Below, piece by piece: positions 26,746 to 35,349 of a DNA stretch of 51,937 nucleotides (positions are counted from its first letter, which is position 1; each line of letters opens with the position of its first letter). Both the position numbers and the translations under genes were made by a program. The stretch is from Comamonadaceae bacterium. GTDB taxonomy: Bacteria > Pseudomonadota > Gammaproteobacteria > Burkholderiales > Burkholderiaceae_C. The stretch covers positions 1 through 51,937 of the forward strand of contig CANFJQ010000002.1 in assembly GCA_947447615.1 (NCBI GenBank). Reading direction: 5' to 3'. The notes below the pieces were generated by a model. The model saw only the letters and a list, made by a program, of their open reading frames with translations, ran no database searches and was not told the DNA's origin.

Positions 26746-28999
26746 CGCGCGCATGCTCTGGCGTGTAGCGCTAGGGGCCTTGCTCGCACTTGCGCTAGTT
26801 GGTGTAGTGCAGGGCGCTGATTGGTTTAGCCTGACGCGATTGCAATCGCAATACCAAGACTTGAAAGCCTGGCACGCACAAGCACCTTGGACAGTGCGCG
26901 CTGCGTTTTTTGCGCTGTATGTCCTGCTGGCCAGTGCCGCCGTGCCTGGCATTGTGGTGCTGACCTTGGCCGGTGGTGCGGTGCTGGGTTTTGGCTGGGG
27001 TTTGCTGTTGGTGTCTTTTGCGTCCAGCCTGGGCGCCACGCTGTGCTTGCTGGTGGTGCGCCATGTACTGGCTGATAGCTTGCCCGCTTACCTGGGCGCC
27101 GGCATGACGCGGCGCTTAGGGCATATGACGCGCGGCTTGGAGCGCGAAGGTGTTTTTTACTTGCTCAGTTTGCGCTTGATCCCGCTTGTGCCCTTTGGCG
27201 CGGTCAATGTGCTTATGGGTTTGACGCGCATGCGGGCCTGGCGCTTTTATGTGTTCAGCCAATTAGGCATGTTGCCCAGCACCGTGATTTATCTGCAAGC
27301 TGGTAGCCAGTTGGCGGCCTTGCAATCGGTATCCGACATCTTGCAGCCGCAGGTGGCAGTGGGCCTGATCGCCTTGGCGCTGGCCATGGCCGGCACACCC
27401 TGGTTGACGCGGCGCCTATTGGCTTGGCTGCGCCGGCGCACGGTGGCCGCACGCTGGAAGCGCCCAGCGCGTTTTGATTACAACCTGATCGTCATTGGCG
27501 GCGGTGCGGGTGGTTTGGTGTCTGCTTATGTGGCCGCGCACGCGCAAGCACGCGTGGCCCTGGTGGAGGCAGGCGAAATGGGTGGCGATTGCCTCAACCG
27601 TGGCTGCGTGCCCAGCAAGGCCTTGATTCAAAGTGCGCGCGTCGCGCAGCAAGCGCGGCAAGCGCAGGGCTTTGGCATACACACCGGGCCGGTGCAGGTG
27701 GACTTTGCTGCCGTCATGCAACGTGTGCGCAGCATCATCGCCGCCATCGCGCCCAACGACAGCCCCGAGCGTTACCGCGCCATGGGGGTGGACGTGTTGC
27801 AAGCCTATGCTTACATTATCGACCCCTGGACGGTGGAGTTGCGCCGCAGCGGCCAGGCGCCCGAGCGCATCAGTGCCCGCAGCATTATTTTGGCGACCGG
27901 GTCGCAGCCGGCCGTGCCCGCTATTGCTGGCCTACAGGACAGCGGCTATGTGACCAGCGATACCCTGTGGGATGTGTTGGAACAATCTGCCGCGCTGCCC
28001 CGGCGCATCGCCATCGTGGGTGGTGGGCCGGTAGGTTGCGAGTTGGCGCAGGCCTTTGCGCGTCTGGGTGCGCAGGTGAGTTTGGTCGAGGCCGCGCCCG
28101 CTTTGCTATCTAAAGAAGATGCAGATGTCAGCGCGCTGGTGCAAGCCGCATTAAGTGCCGATGGTGTGCGCGTATTCACAGGGCACCAGGTCTTGCGCTG
28201 CGAAACACTGCCCGCGCATGCGGGTGCGGATAAATTGGTGGTGATACGCCAAAACACCGCGTCGCATGGCCAGCAGTCTTCGATGCCTGACACGCCCGCC
28301 GCGCAAGACGACGAATTTGCCGTCCCCTACGATTTGCTCCTCTGCGCCACTGGACGCCAAGCCCGGCTGCGCGGTTTTGGCTTGGAAGCGCTGGGCATAG
28401 CCAGCGATACGCTTTTGCACACCGACGCGTATTTGCAAACCCTGATTCCTTCGATTTATGCTGCCGGGGACGTAGTGGGCCCCTACCAGTTCACCCATGC
28501 CGCTGCGCACCAAGCCTGGTATTCGGCAGTCAATGCTTTGCTCGAGGGTTGGGGCGCGCTGCGGCCCGACTACAGCGTGTTGCCCACTGCTGTCTATGTA
28601 GCCCCCGAAGTGGCACGTGTGGGCCTCAATGAACAACAAGCGCAGACGCGCGGCCTGGCCTATGAAGTCACCCGTTTTGAGCTTGCAGGCCTGGACCGTG
28701 CGATTTGTGATGCAGCGCATGGCGCAGTGCCTGCCGGTTTTGTCAAAGTGCTGACGGTGCCCGGGCGCGATACCTTGTTGGGCGTTTCCATCGTAGGTGA
28801 GCATGCCGCCGAATTGCTTGCGCCCTATGCGCTGGCCATGCGCCAGGGCATAGGTTTGAAAGGGATTTTGGCCACCGTCCACAGCTACCCGACGCTCAGC
28901 GAGTCGGCCAGGCATGTGGCGGGCCAATGGCAGCGCGCGCACTTGCCCGCAGCAGCCATGCCTTGGCTGGCGCGCTGGCACCGCTGGCGGCGCGGCTAG
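26738..28999 (+). CDS. VTT (TVP38/DedA-like) membrane domain fused to a mercuric reductase-like disulfide oxidoreductase
   Basis: 753 residues. Residues about 1-230 are a VTT domain with several membrane helices and the family core FGWGLLLVSFASSLGATLCL and LRLIPLVPFGAVNVLMGLT (each a separate segment). From about 245 a class I pyridine nucleotide-disulfide oxidoreductase follows: FAD loop VIGGGAGGLVSAY, redox pair C285/C290 in GGDCLNRGCVPSKA, NAD loop IVGGGPVGCELAQAF, and the C-terminal interface HSYPTLSE. The residue before PTLSE is tyrosine, as in MerA-like branches, not the histidine of lipoamide or glutathione reductases. ATG 26738 overlaps the preceding gene by eight bases. It probably reduces a substrate at the inner membrane; identity unknown. 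Confidence 0.87.
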   Translation: MFNARMLWRVALGALLALALVGVVQGADWFSLTRLQSQYQDLKAWHAQAPWTVRAAFFALYVLLASAAVPGIVVLTLAGGAVLGFGWGLLLVSFASSLGATLCLLVVRHVLADSLPAYLGAGMTRRLGHMTRGLEREGVFYLLSLRLIPLVPFGAVNVLMGLTRMRAWRFYVFSQLGMLPSTVIYLQAGSQLAALQSVSDILQPQVAVGLIALALAMAGTPWLTRRLLAWLRRRTVAARWKRPARFDYNLIVIGGGAGGLVSAYVAAHAQARVALVEAGEMGGDCLNRGCVPSKALIQSARVAQQARQAQGFGIHTGPVQVDFAAVMQRVRSIIAAIAPNDSPERYRAMGVDVLQAYAYIIDPWTVELRRSGQAPERISARSIILATGSQPAVPAIAGLQDSGYVTSDTLWDVLEQSAALPRRIAIVGGGPVGCELAQAFARLGAQVSLVEAAPALLSKEDADVSALVQAALSADGVRVFTGHQVLRCETLPAHAGADKLVVIRQNTASHGQQSSMPDTPAAQDDEFAVPYDLLLCATGRQARLRGFGLEALGIASDTLLHTDAYLQTLIPSIYAAGDVVGPYQFTHAAAHQAWYSAVNALLEGWGALRPDYSVLPTAVYVAPEVARVGLNEQQAQTRGLAYEVTRFELAGLDRAICDAAHGAVPAGFVKVLTVPGRDTLLGVSIVGEHAAELLAPYALAMRQGIGLKGILATVHSYPTLSESARHVAGQWQRAHLPAAAMPWLARWHRWRRG

Positions 29000-29038
29000 C
29001 CAGAAGGCTCGCCACGCGCTTAGTCACAATGGGGGGCT

Positions 29039-31549
29039 ATGCAAAAACACTCCGGCCCCATCTTGCGCGACCTGGTGCTGGTAGGCGGCGGCCATAGCCA
29101 TGTAGCCGTGGTCAAAGCCTTTGGCATGCAGCCGCTGGCGGGTTTGCGTATTACCTTGGTGTGTACCGATGCGCACACGCCGTATTCGGGCATGTTGCCC
29201 GGTTATGTGGCTGGTCACTATGGCTATGACGAAGTCCATCTCGATTTAGTGCGCTTGTGCGCCTACGCCGGGGCACGCTTTGTGCGGGCGCAGGTTATCG
29301 GCATAGACCGCGAGGCACGCCAAGTGCTGCTGCACGGGCGCCCGGCCTTGGACTATGACGTGCTGGCGATCAACACCGGCTCCACGCCGCAAGTGGCGCA
29401 GGTGCAGGGCGCAAGTGAACATGCGATACCGGTCAAGCCGATTGCCGCTTTTAACGCGCGCTGGTTGCAAATCCTTGCCCGCGTGCGCTCCGGGCAGGGG
29501 CCGCGCCACATTGCGGTGGTGGGCGCGGGCGCTGGAGGCGTGGAGTTGCTGCTGGCAATGCAATACCGCTTAGGCAAGGAATGCAAAGCGCTAGGCCTAC
29601 AAGCGCCACAGTTTGCGTTGTTTTCTGCGGCGCCCACTATTTTGCCCTCGCACAACGCAGGCGTGCGTGCGCGCTTTATGCACACCTTGCAAGCGCGTGG
29701 TGTGCAAGTGCATCTGGGCGCGCGGGTGCAGTCGCTTAGCGCTAGCGGTGTGCAGGTGCTGCGCGCAAGCGATGCGGGTTCTGCGACGCCATCGGCGCAG
29801 CACGTGGCGAGCAACGACTCAAATCTCGTATCGCGTTCCGCAGATGAGCTGGAATACGTAGAGGCCGATGCCGTTTTCTGGGTGACGCAAGCATCGGGCG
29901 GCAGTTGGTTGACTTCCACCGGCTTGGCGCTCGATGCCGACGGCTGTGTGCGCGTGAACGCGTATTTGCAGTCCGACAGCGACGCACGGATTTTTGCCAG
30001 CGGCGATGTGGCCGCTTTCGGCCCGCGCCCGCTGGAAAAAGCCGGTGTGTTTGCGGTGCGCATGGGCATGCCATTGGCGCGTAATCTGCGCCATGCCTTG
30101 TGCGGACTGCCCTTAAAAGCCTATCGTCCCCAAAAGCATTGGCTGGCCTTGATCAGCACGGGCGATCGCTATGCGGTGGCCTCGCGCGGCATGCTGGGCT
30201 TTGCCGGTACCTGGGTATGGCGCTGGAAAGACCAAATTGACCGGCGCTTTATGCAGCGTTTTTCTGATCTGGGCTTACCCGCGATGGCGCCCGCAGCAAG
30301 CGATACAGGCGCGCAGGCGCTGGCCCATTTCGCAGACCTGGATGCACAAGAGCGCACCCAAGCGCAAGCAGCCCAGGCCATGCGTTGCGGTGGCTGCGCC
30401 GCCAAAGTGGGGGCGGGTGTGCTGGGTAGGGCGCTGGGCGGTTTGCAGACGCTGGATAGCCCGGATGTGCTGATTGGCCTATCCGCGCCCGATGACGCGG
30501 CGCTGGTGCGCATTCCCCCAGGCAAAGCGCAGGTGCAAACCGTGGATTTTTTCCGCGCGTTTATCGACGACCCCTACCACTTCGGCCAGATTGCCGCCAA
30601 CCATGCGCTGGGCGACATTTTTGCGATGGGCGCTACGCCGCACACCGCCACGGCCATTGCCGTGGTACCGCCGGGCTTGGACCGCCAGACCCAAAGCCTG
30701 TTGTCGCAGCTCATGGCCGGTGCGGTGCAGGTACTCAATGCGGCAGGCTGCGCGCTGGTGGGGGGCCACAGCGGCGAGGGGCCGGAGTTGTCGCTGGGCT
30801 TTGCCATCAACGGCCTGGTGGATCTGGACGCGCAAGGCCAGCCGGTGCAGCTGATGCGCAAAACCGGCGCGCGGGCCGGTGACGCCTTGATTTTGACCAA
30901 GGCCTTGGGCACGGGCACTTTATTTGCGGCCCACGCCCTGGGCCGCGCGCGTGGCCGCTGGGTGGAGGCGGCGCTGGACAGCATGGCCCAATCCAGCCAG
31001 GGCGCCGCCCACACCCTGGCGCAGTTCGGCGCCCGTGCGTGTACCGATGTCACCGGCTTTGGCTTGCTAGGCCATTTGGTGGAAATGCTGCAAACCGAGC
31101 GCCTGGGCGCGCAATTAGACATGGCGTCTTTGCCGCTACTGGATGGCGCATTGGCGTCGATGGATGCTGGTATTTTCAGTTCCTTGCACAGTAGCAATGC
31201 CCAGCAAGGCTCGGCGATTGCGGGTTGGCCTTGGCACCCGGGAAAAGAATCGGGCCGGGGTTCCGACGCAGGCCTTGGCGCGGGCTTGGGCAAAAGCACC
31301 CATTCAAGTCCAAGTCCAAGTGCTGACGCTGACGATGCAGAACTATCTGCCGCCCAAGCGCTGCGCTTGCGCCGCGCCTTGCTATTTGACCCGCAAACCG
31401 CCGGCGGCTTGCTGGCCAGCGTGCCCTGGGAGCAGGCGCAGGCCTGTTTGCAAACCTTGCGGGCACAGGGTTATGCGCAGAGCGCGTTGATCGGGCGGGT
31501 GTGCGAAGTGGCCGATTTCCGGGCGCCCATCACGCTCGTGGAACAATAG
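29039..31549 (+). CDS. selD: Fusion of an NDH-2-like FAD oxidoreductase with selenophosphate synthetase (SelD)
   Basis: 836 residues. Residues about 1-420 form an FAD/NAD(P) oxidoreductase of the NDH-2 type (LVLVGGGHSHVAVV, NTGSTPQ, VVGAGAGGVELLLA, FASGDVAAF). Residues about 445-836 are SelD, which makes selenophosphate from selenide and ATP: CGGCAAK with the expected catalytic cysteine (about 453) and lysine, SAPDDAALVRIP, ALGDIFAMGA, GGHSGEGPELSLG, DVTGFGLLGH and FDPQTAGGLL. A low-complexity Gly/Ser/Asp insert (about 735-770) sits in the C-terminal half. A GGGG run precedes ATG 29039. Selenophosphate feeds selenocysteine and selenouridine synthesis. The fused oxidoreductase may supply reduced selenium; that is inference. 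Confidence 0.92.
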   Translation: MQKHSGPILRDLVLVGGGHSHVAVVKAFGMQPLAGLRITLVCTDAHTPYSGMLPGYVAGHYGYDEVHLDLVRLCAYAGARFVRAQVIGIDREARQVLLHGRPALDYDVLAINTGSTPQVAQVQGASEHAIPVKPIAAFNARWLQILARVRSGQGPRHIAVVGAGAGGVELLLAMQYRLGKECKALGLQAPQFALFSAAPTILPSHNAGVRARFMHTLQARGVQVHLGARVQSLSASGVQVLRASDAGSATPSAQHVASNDSNLVSRSADELEYVEADAVFWVTQASGGSWLTSTGLALDADGCVRVNAYLQSDSDARIFASGDVAAFGPRPLEKAGVFAVRMGMPLARNLRHALCGLPLKAYRPQKHWLALISTGDRYAVASRGMLGFAGTWVWRWKDQIDRRFMQRFSDLGLPAMAPAASDTGAQALAHFADLDAQERTQAQAAQAMRCGGCAAKVGAGVLGRALGGLQTLDSPDVLIGLSAPDDAALVRIPPGKAQVQTVDFFRAFIDDPYHFGQIAANHALGDIFAMGATPHTATAIAVVPPGLDRQTQSLLSQLMAGAVQVLNAAGCALVGGHSGEGPELSLGFAINGLVDLDAQGQPVQLMRKTGARAGDALILTKALGTGTLFAAHALGRARGRWVEAALDSMAQSSQGAAHTLAQFGARACTDVTGFGLLGHLVEMLQTERLGAQLDMASLPLLDGALASMDAGIFSSLHSSNAQQGSAIAGWPWHPGKESGRGSDAGLGAGLGKSTHSSPSPSADADDAELSAAQALRLRRALLFDPQTAGGLLASVPWEQAQACLQTLRAQGYAQSALIGRVCEVADFRAPITLVEQ

Positions 31550-31553
31550 GGGT

Positions 31554-32675
31554 ATGACGGAAGAATTACCGACACCCTCCGCAGACTCTGTGGTCACGGG
31601 TGAAGAAGCCATTGCCCTGGGCGCCCAGTTGGCCGCCAGGCCCTACCGGCGGCCCGAGCATTTGGTCTTATGGGGGATGGGCCCAGCCCATATCCGCGTG
31701 CTCGAACACTTCAAGCGCCAGCCCTTGGCGCATGTCCAGATCACGGTCTTAGCCCAACAAACCCAGACTTTTGCCCCGCGCAAACTGGCACGCTACGTCG
31801 CCAACGATGTGCCGCTGGCCGATTGCATGGTCGATTTCGAGCCGCTTTTGCAACAGGACAAAGTGCAATGGACCGGACGCCAAGGCCGAGGCCTCAATGC
31901 CGTGTCGCGCAGCATCTTGCTGGACGACGGCCAGTCCATCAGCTACGACCTGCTGTCTATCAACACCGGCCCGGTGCCGCACCGCGAAGCTATCGAAGCG
32001 GCCATGCCCGGCGCGCGTGAACACGGCCTGTTTGTGCCACCGCTGGAAGGTTTTGCCAATTTATGGCCCAAGGTCTGCGGCCTGGGCCGCACCCGCGCGC
32101 TACGTATGGCGGTCATTGGCGCCGGCACCGAGGGCTTTGAACTGGCCCTGGCCGTGCGCCAGCGTATGCCTACTGCCGCGGTGACCTGGATCATCGGCCC
32201 CCAGCAAGAGGGTGACAAAGCCTATCCCGAAACTTTGCACCAGCGCATGCTGCAATTGCTGCGTGAGCAGCGTGTCACCGTGCTGTATGAAACCGTGGCC
32301 TCGCTCACGCGCGATGATGTGGTGCTGTCCAGTGGCGCACGCCTGGCCTGCGATGTGCCGATTTTGGTTTTGGCCCACACCGCGCCCGCCTGGCTCGTCC
32401 CCAGCGGCCTGGCGGTGCAAGACGAGGCTATGGCCACCGACGCCTTCGAGCGCAGCAGCAGCCACCCGGAAGTGTTTCATGTCTGGCAAGACAGCGAAGC
32501 GCTGGCCAATAACGTGCACGCGATGATGCAGTCCGAGCCTGCCAAACTGCGCGCTAACAAGCCACGCGCATTGCAGTTTTTGTACGCAGGCGCCAGCCAC
32601 GCCTTGCTGGCCTGGGGCGGACAATGCATGCAAGGCCGCGCAGTCGCCTGGCTGAAGAAATTCTTAAAATCCTAA
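31554..32675 (+). CDS. NDH-2-like FAD-dependent oxidoreductase, related to the N-terminal half of the SelD fusion
   Basis: 373 residues, starting four bases after the selD stop. It parallels the N-terminal half of the fusion: LWGMGPAHIRVLEHF in place of LVGGGHSHVAVVKAF, a VPLADCMVDF segment, SINTGPVPHREAI, then VIGAGTEGFELALAVRQR as second nucleotide loop. The first loop is degenerate (GMGPAH), so FAD binding may differ. The C-terminal SGDVAAF-like FAD motif is replaced by FHVWQDSEALANN. It probably arose by duplication and may be a partner or regulatory subunit. Function not known. Confidence 0.72.
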   Translation: MTEELPTPSADSVVTGEEAIALGAQLAARPYRRPEHLVLWGMGPAHIRVLEHFKRQPLAHVQITVLAQQTQTFAPRKLARYVANDVPLADCMVDFEPLLQQDKVQWTGRQGRGLNAVSRSILLDDGQSISYDLLSINTGPVPHREAIEAAMPGAREHGLFVPPLEGFANLWPKVCGLGRTRALRMAVIGAGTEGFELALAVRQRMPTAAVTWIIGPQQEGDKAYPETLHQRMLQLLREQRVTVLYETVASLTRDDVVLSSGARLACDVPILVLAHTAPAWLVPSGLAVQDEAMATDAFERSSSHPEVFHVWQDSEALANNVHAMMQSEPAKLRANKPRALQFLYAGASHALLAWGGQCMQGRAVAWLKKFLKS

Positions 32676-32703
32676 TTCGCGTTTTTCATTAGGGAGGCAC
32701 ACC

Positions 32704-33180
32704 ATGGATTCAATGCAAACTCCGCTGCCGGAAAGTATGGACATTCCCCAGCGCAAAGTCGATACGCTTTTGCAGCACTATGGCTTAAGCCATACGCACC
32801 CGGTCAATGAAGTGATTCATTTTGTGGCGATTCCCGCCATCATGCTTAGCCTTAACGGCTTGTTGTTTGCGGTGCACCCGGCTTTGGTTCTTTTGTTGAT
32901 CGCCGCGAGCCTGGTCTATTACGCCCGTCTATCCTGGCCTTTCACCCTATGCATGTTGCTCTTGTCCTCCGTAATGCTGGCCTTGGTCGATGCTATGGAC
33001 GCCGCGGGTGTGCTGGTGCAAGCCAGCGTGGGAATTTTTGTTCTTGCCTGGATTTTTCAATTCATCGGCCACCATCTAGAGGGCAAAAAACCTTCTTTTT
33101 TCGAGGACCTGCAATACCTGCTGGTCGGGCCTTTGTTTGTCCTGAGCAAAGTTTTCGAGCGCCTAGGCGTACGCTGGTAA
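32704..33180 (+). CDS. DUF962 / Mpo1-like membrane protein
   Basis: 158 residues with the family marks HPVNEVIHFVAIP, several membrane segments and GHHLEGKKPSFFEDLQYLLVGPLFVL. In yeast the homologue Mpo1 is an Fe(II)-dependent dioxygenase that shortens 2-hydroxy fatty acids; the conserved histidines (NEVIH, GHHLEG) are its metal ligands and are present here. Bacterial function is untested. GGGAGG stands about 8 bases before ATG 32704. It is 28 bases after the oxidoreductase and probably the last gene of the run. Confidence 0.85.
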   Translation: MDSMQTPLPESMDIPQRKVDTLLQHYGLSHTHPVNEVIHFVAIPAIMLSLNGLLFAVHPALVLLLIAASLVYYARLSWPFTLCMLLLSSVMLALVDAMDAAGVLVQASVGIFVLAWIFQFIGHHLEGKKPSFFEDLQYLLVGPLFVLSKVFERLGVRW

Positions 33181-33264
33181 ATCGGACGTGTTGGCCATAG
33201 CGCGCAAGTTGCCTGTCCCCACGCGCAGCTTGATACCGGCTGCATCTGCCCGAGATTGCGCCTG

Positions 33265-34494
33265 ATGGCACGCGTTGCTGTCCTAGGCGCGGGCTTTGTT
33301 GGACTGTCCTCGGCCTACTGGCTGATGCGCGACGGTCACGAGGTCAGCTTGTACGAGCCGCGTGGCGCAGCGGGCGGCGCCTCCTTCGGCAATGCCGGCA
33401 CCTTTGCCAATTACGCCTGCATCCCCGTCAACAACCCTTCGGTGTTTCGTGATCTGCCGCGCTATTTGTTCTCGTCGCAAAGTCCCTTGCGCGTACGCTG
33501 GTCGCACTTGCATGCCTTGGCCCCCTGGCTTACGCGCTTTTTATGGGCTTCCACACCCGCGCGCTACACATCTACCGTAAGCGTCTTGTCGCATCTGCTG
33601 GCCCGCGCGCAAAGCGGCTACGACGCGATGCTGGCCGAGGCCGATCTACAGCGATTCGTCCGGCCACAAGAATGCTTATATTTGTATTCCAGCGCCGCCG
33701 CTTTTGAAGGCGCACGCGAAACCCTGGAATTGCGCCGCAGTTTGGGTGTGGAGTCCGATATCTTGGATGCGGATGCGATTGCCAAGTTAGAGCCGCAGCT
33801 CAGCCCCATCTTTCATCGCGGCGCCTTGTTCAAAGGTTCCTGGCACCTGAGCGATCCCTCGGCCTTTCTGCATGCCTTGTTGGCGTATTTGCAAGACAAG
33901 GGGCTGGTGGTCCATCCGCTGGCTGTGACGCAAGTACAAGCGGATGACAAGCAAGTGCGCTTGCGTGGCGCAGGCCATGACAGCGCCTACGATTACCTGG
34001 CCCTGTGCGCGGGTGTGCATTCCAAAGCCTTGGCAGCCCAATGCGGCGACGATGTGCCGCTGCAAGCCGAGCGTGGCTACCACCTGATGTTCCCTGGCAG
34101 CACGCCTTTGATTTCACGTCCTGTAGGTTGGGCCGAGCGTGGTTTTTATATGACGCCCATGGCGCAAGGCATACGCGTGGCCGGCACGGTGGAGTTGGCG
34201 GACTTGGGGCAAGAAATGCACCCCGGTTTGCTGGATTTACTGAACTTTGCATCGCACCGCGCCTTGCCCGCCTTGGGTGCGCCGCAGGCGCCTTGGCTAG
34301 GTTTCCGACCGACGCTGCCCGATGGCCTGCCGGTATTGGGGCGTTCGCGCAATAGCGCGCGGGTGGTGTATGCCTTTGGCCATCAGCACATTGGGCTGAC
34401 TTTGGGTGGCTTGACCGGGAGTTTGGTGGCCGACATGGTAGGTGGCCGTCCAAGCGCCTTGGATTTACATCCTTTGCGCGCGCAAAGGTTTTGA
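33265..34494 (+). CDS. DadA-like D-amino-acid dehydrogenase / FAD-dependent amine oxidase
   Basis: 409 residues. The N-terminal FAD loop is VAVLGAGFVGLSSAYWL. SFGNAGTFANYACIPV follows, where DadA proteins bind the flavin and substrate. The C-terminal end LGFRPTLPDGLPVLGRS and GHQHIGLTLGG are the second FAD region. DadA enzymes oxidise D-amino acids and pass electrons to the respiratory chain; the substrate here is not determined. ATG 33265 is used, directly at the FAD strand. It stands 84 bases after the DUF962 gene and may have its own promoter. Confidence 0.85.
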   Translation: MARVAVLGAGFVGLSSAYWLMRDGHEVSLYEPRGAAGGASFGNAGTFANYACIPVNNPSVFRDLPRYLFSSQSPLRVRWSHLHALAPWLTRFLWASTPARYTSTVSVLSHLLARAQSGYDAMLAEADLQRFVRPQECLYLYSSAAAFEGARETLELRRSLGVESDILDADAIAKLEPQLSPIFHRGALFKGSWHLSDPSAFLHALLAYLQDKGLVVHPLAVTQVQADDKQVRLRGAGHDSAYDYLALCAGVHSKALAAQCGDDVPLQAERGYHLMFPGSTPLISRPVGWAERGFYMTPMAQGIRVAGTVELADLGQEMHPGLLDLLNFASHRALPALGAPQAPWLGFRPTLPDGLPVLGRSRNSARVVYAFGHQHIGLTLGGLTGSLVADMVGGRPSALDLHPLRAQRF

Positions 34495-34518
34495 TCTTGC
34501 TGCTATAGCATCTGCGTT

Positions 34519-34854
34519 TTAGTGGGCCGCGCTAATGCCCTGGTTAGGAAAGCCCATATTCCATCCCGAGCTGGCCCAGCGCGTGTCCACCGTCGTGGCA
34601 GATGGTGTGGAGACGGCTAGTTCTACAGGGGCAGGCTTGGGTGCGTTTTTGTGCACGCGCTCAATCAATCCTTCCGCGATCAGGCTGCGCATCAACTCTT
34701 TGACATCGCCCACGGTCGTGAGGCTGCGCATCAGGGTAGAGGTGGAGGTTTGGCCATTGATACACCAAAGTACGGTACGCATGCGGCGCGGCATACCGGA
34801 ATTCAAATCCTTTAACGCATCGAGGCCTTTAGCTGTTTTGGCGAATACTGACAT
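34519..34854 (-). CDS. Small winged-helix-like protein, conserved type in Burkholderiales
   Basis: 111 residues, not firmly assigned. The N-terminus (MSVFAKTAKGLDALKDL) and RRMRTVLWCINGQTSTSTLM, followed by DVKELMRSLIAEGLIERV, look like a compact winged-helix fold seen in a family of small uncharacterised betaproteobacterial proteins. The proline/alanine-rich tail is probably disordered. AGGAGC lies 5 bases before ATG 34854, which decides the start over the longer frame. It converges with the DadA-like gene 24 bases away. Role unknown, perhaps regulatory. Confidence 0.65.
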   Translation of the reverse strand: MSVFAKTAKGLDALKDLNSGMPRRMRTVLWCINGQTSTSTLMRSLTTVGDVKELMRSLIAEGLIERVHKNAPKPAPVELAVSTPSATTVDTRWASSGWNMGFPNQGISAAH

Positions 34855-35349
34855 ATAAGCTCCTGAACACATACCAATAAGCACAATTTACCTTGTGTTT
34901 GAAAACATTCTAATAAAATTTATATAAATGGCAAGTTTTTTCTTAAAAACATTTTTCCCGTAAATACAACAAATACAAAGTAAACCAATTTTTATGAAAA
35001 AATCGTTAAAAATGATATTTCGGCGCGGTAGTGGCTGTGCCCTAGTCGACAGCGCCGGACGCAAGCGCCTAAGGCGGGATGGTCTCGCGTGCAGGGTCGC
35101 GGCGCAGATCCAATGCCGGTCTGCTGCTCGCAGGCCAACTTTGCGCAGTTCCTGCATTCGGTGATGTGCGCAGCAGAGCGCACAGAACATGGCGCAGCTT
35201 AGATTTGCGCGCGCAGTAGAAATAAACATCAAATTGCATCGGTGCGTGGGTGACAGCAGGGCGTGTGCTGCAGTTCCAACGGATGGCCCACACTGTATAG
35301 GTAATAATTTCTAAATTATGAATTAAACAGATGTAAAAAAGGAGGCGGC
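34855..35349. other. Intergenic stretch without a supported gene
   Basis: About 495 bases between two divergent small genes. 34890-35010 is very AT-rich and could hold promoters. An inverted repeat CACAA-N6-TTGTG lies at 34882-34897, upstream of the winged-helix-like gene. 35030-35280 is GC-rich with only short frames lacking ribosome binding sites. No RNA gene was recognised. Confidence 0.5.

Noticed and set aside
34994-35164. Small basic frame in the 34.9-35.3 kb spacer (starts MKKSLKMIFRR)
   Set aside because: No ribosome binding site, AT-rich start only, and an arginine-rich remainder typical of untranslated GC-rich DNA.
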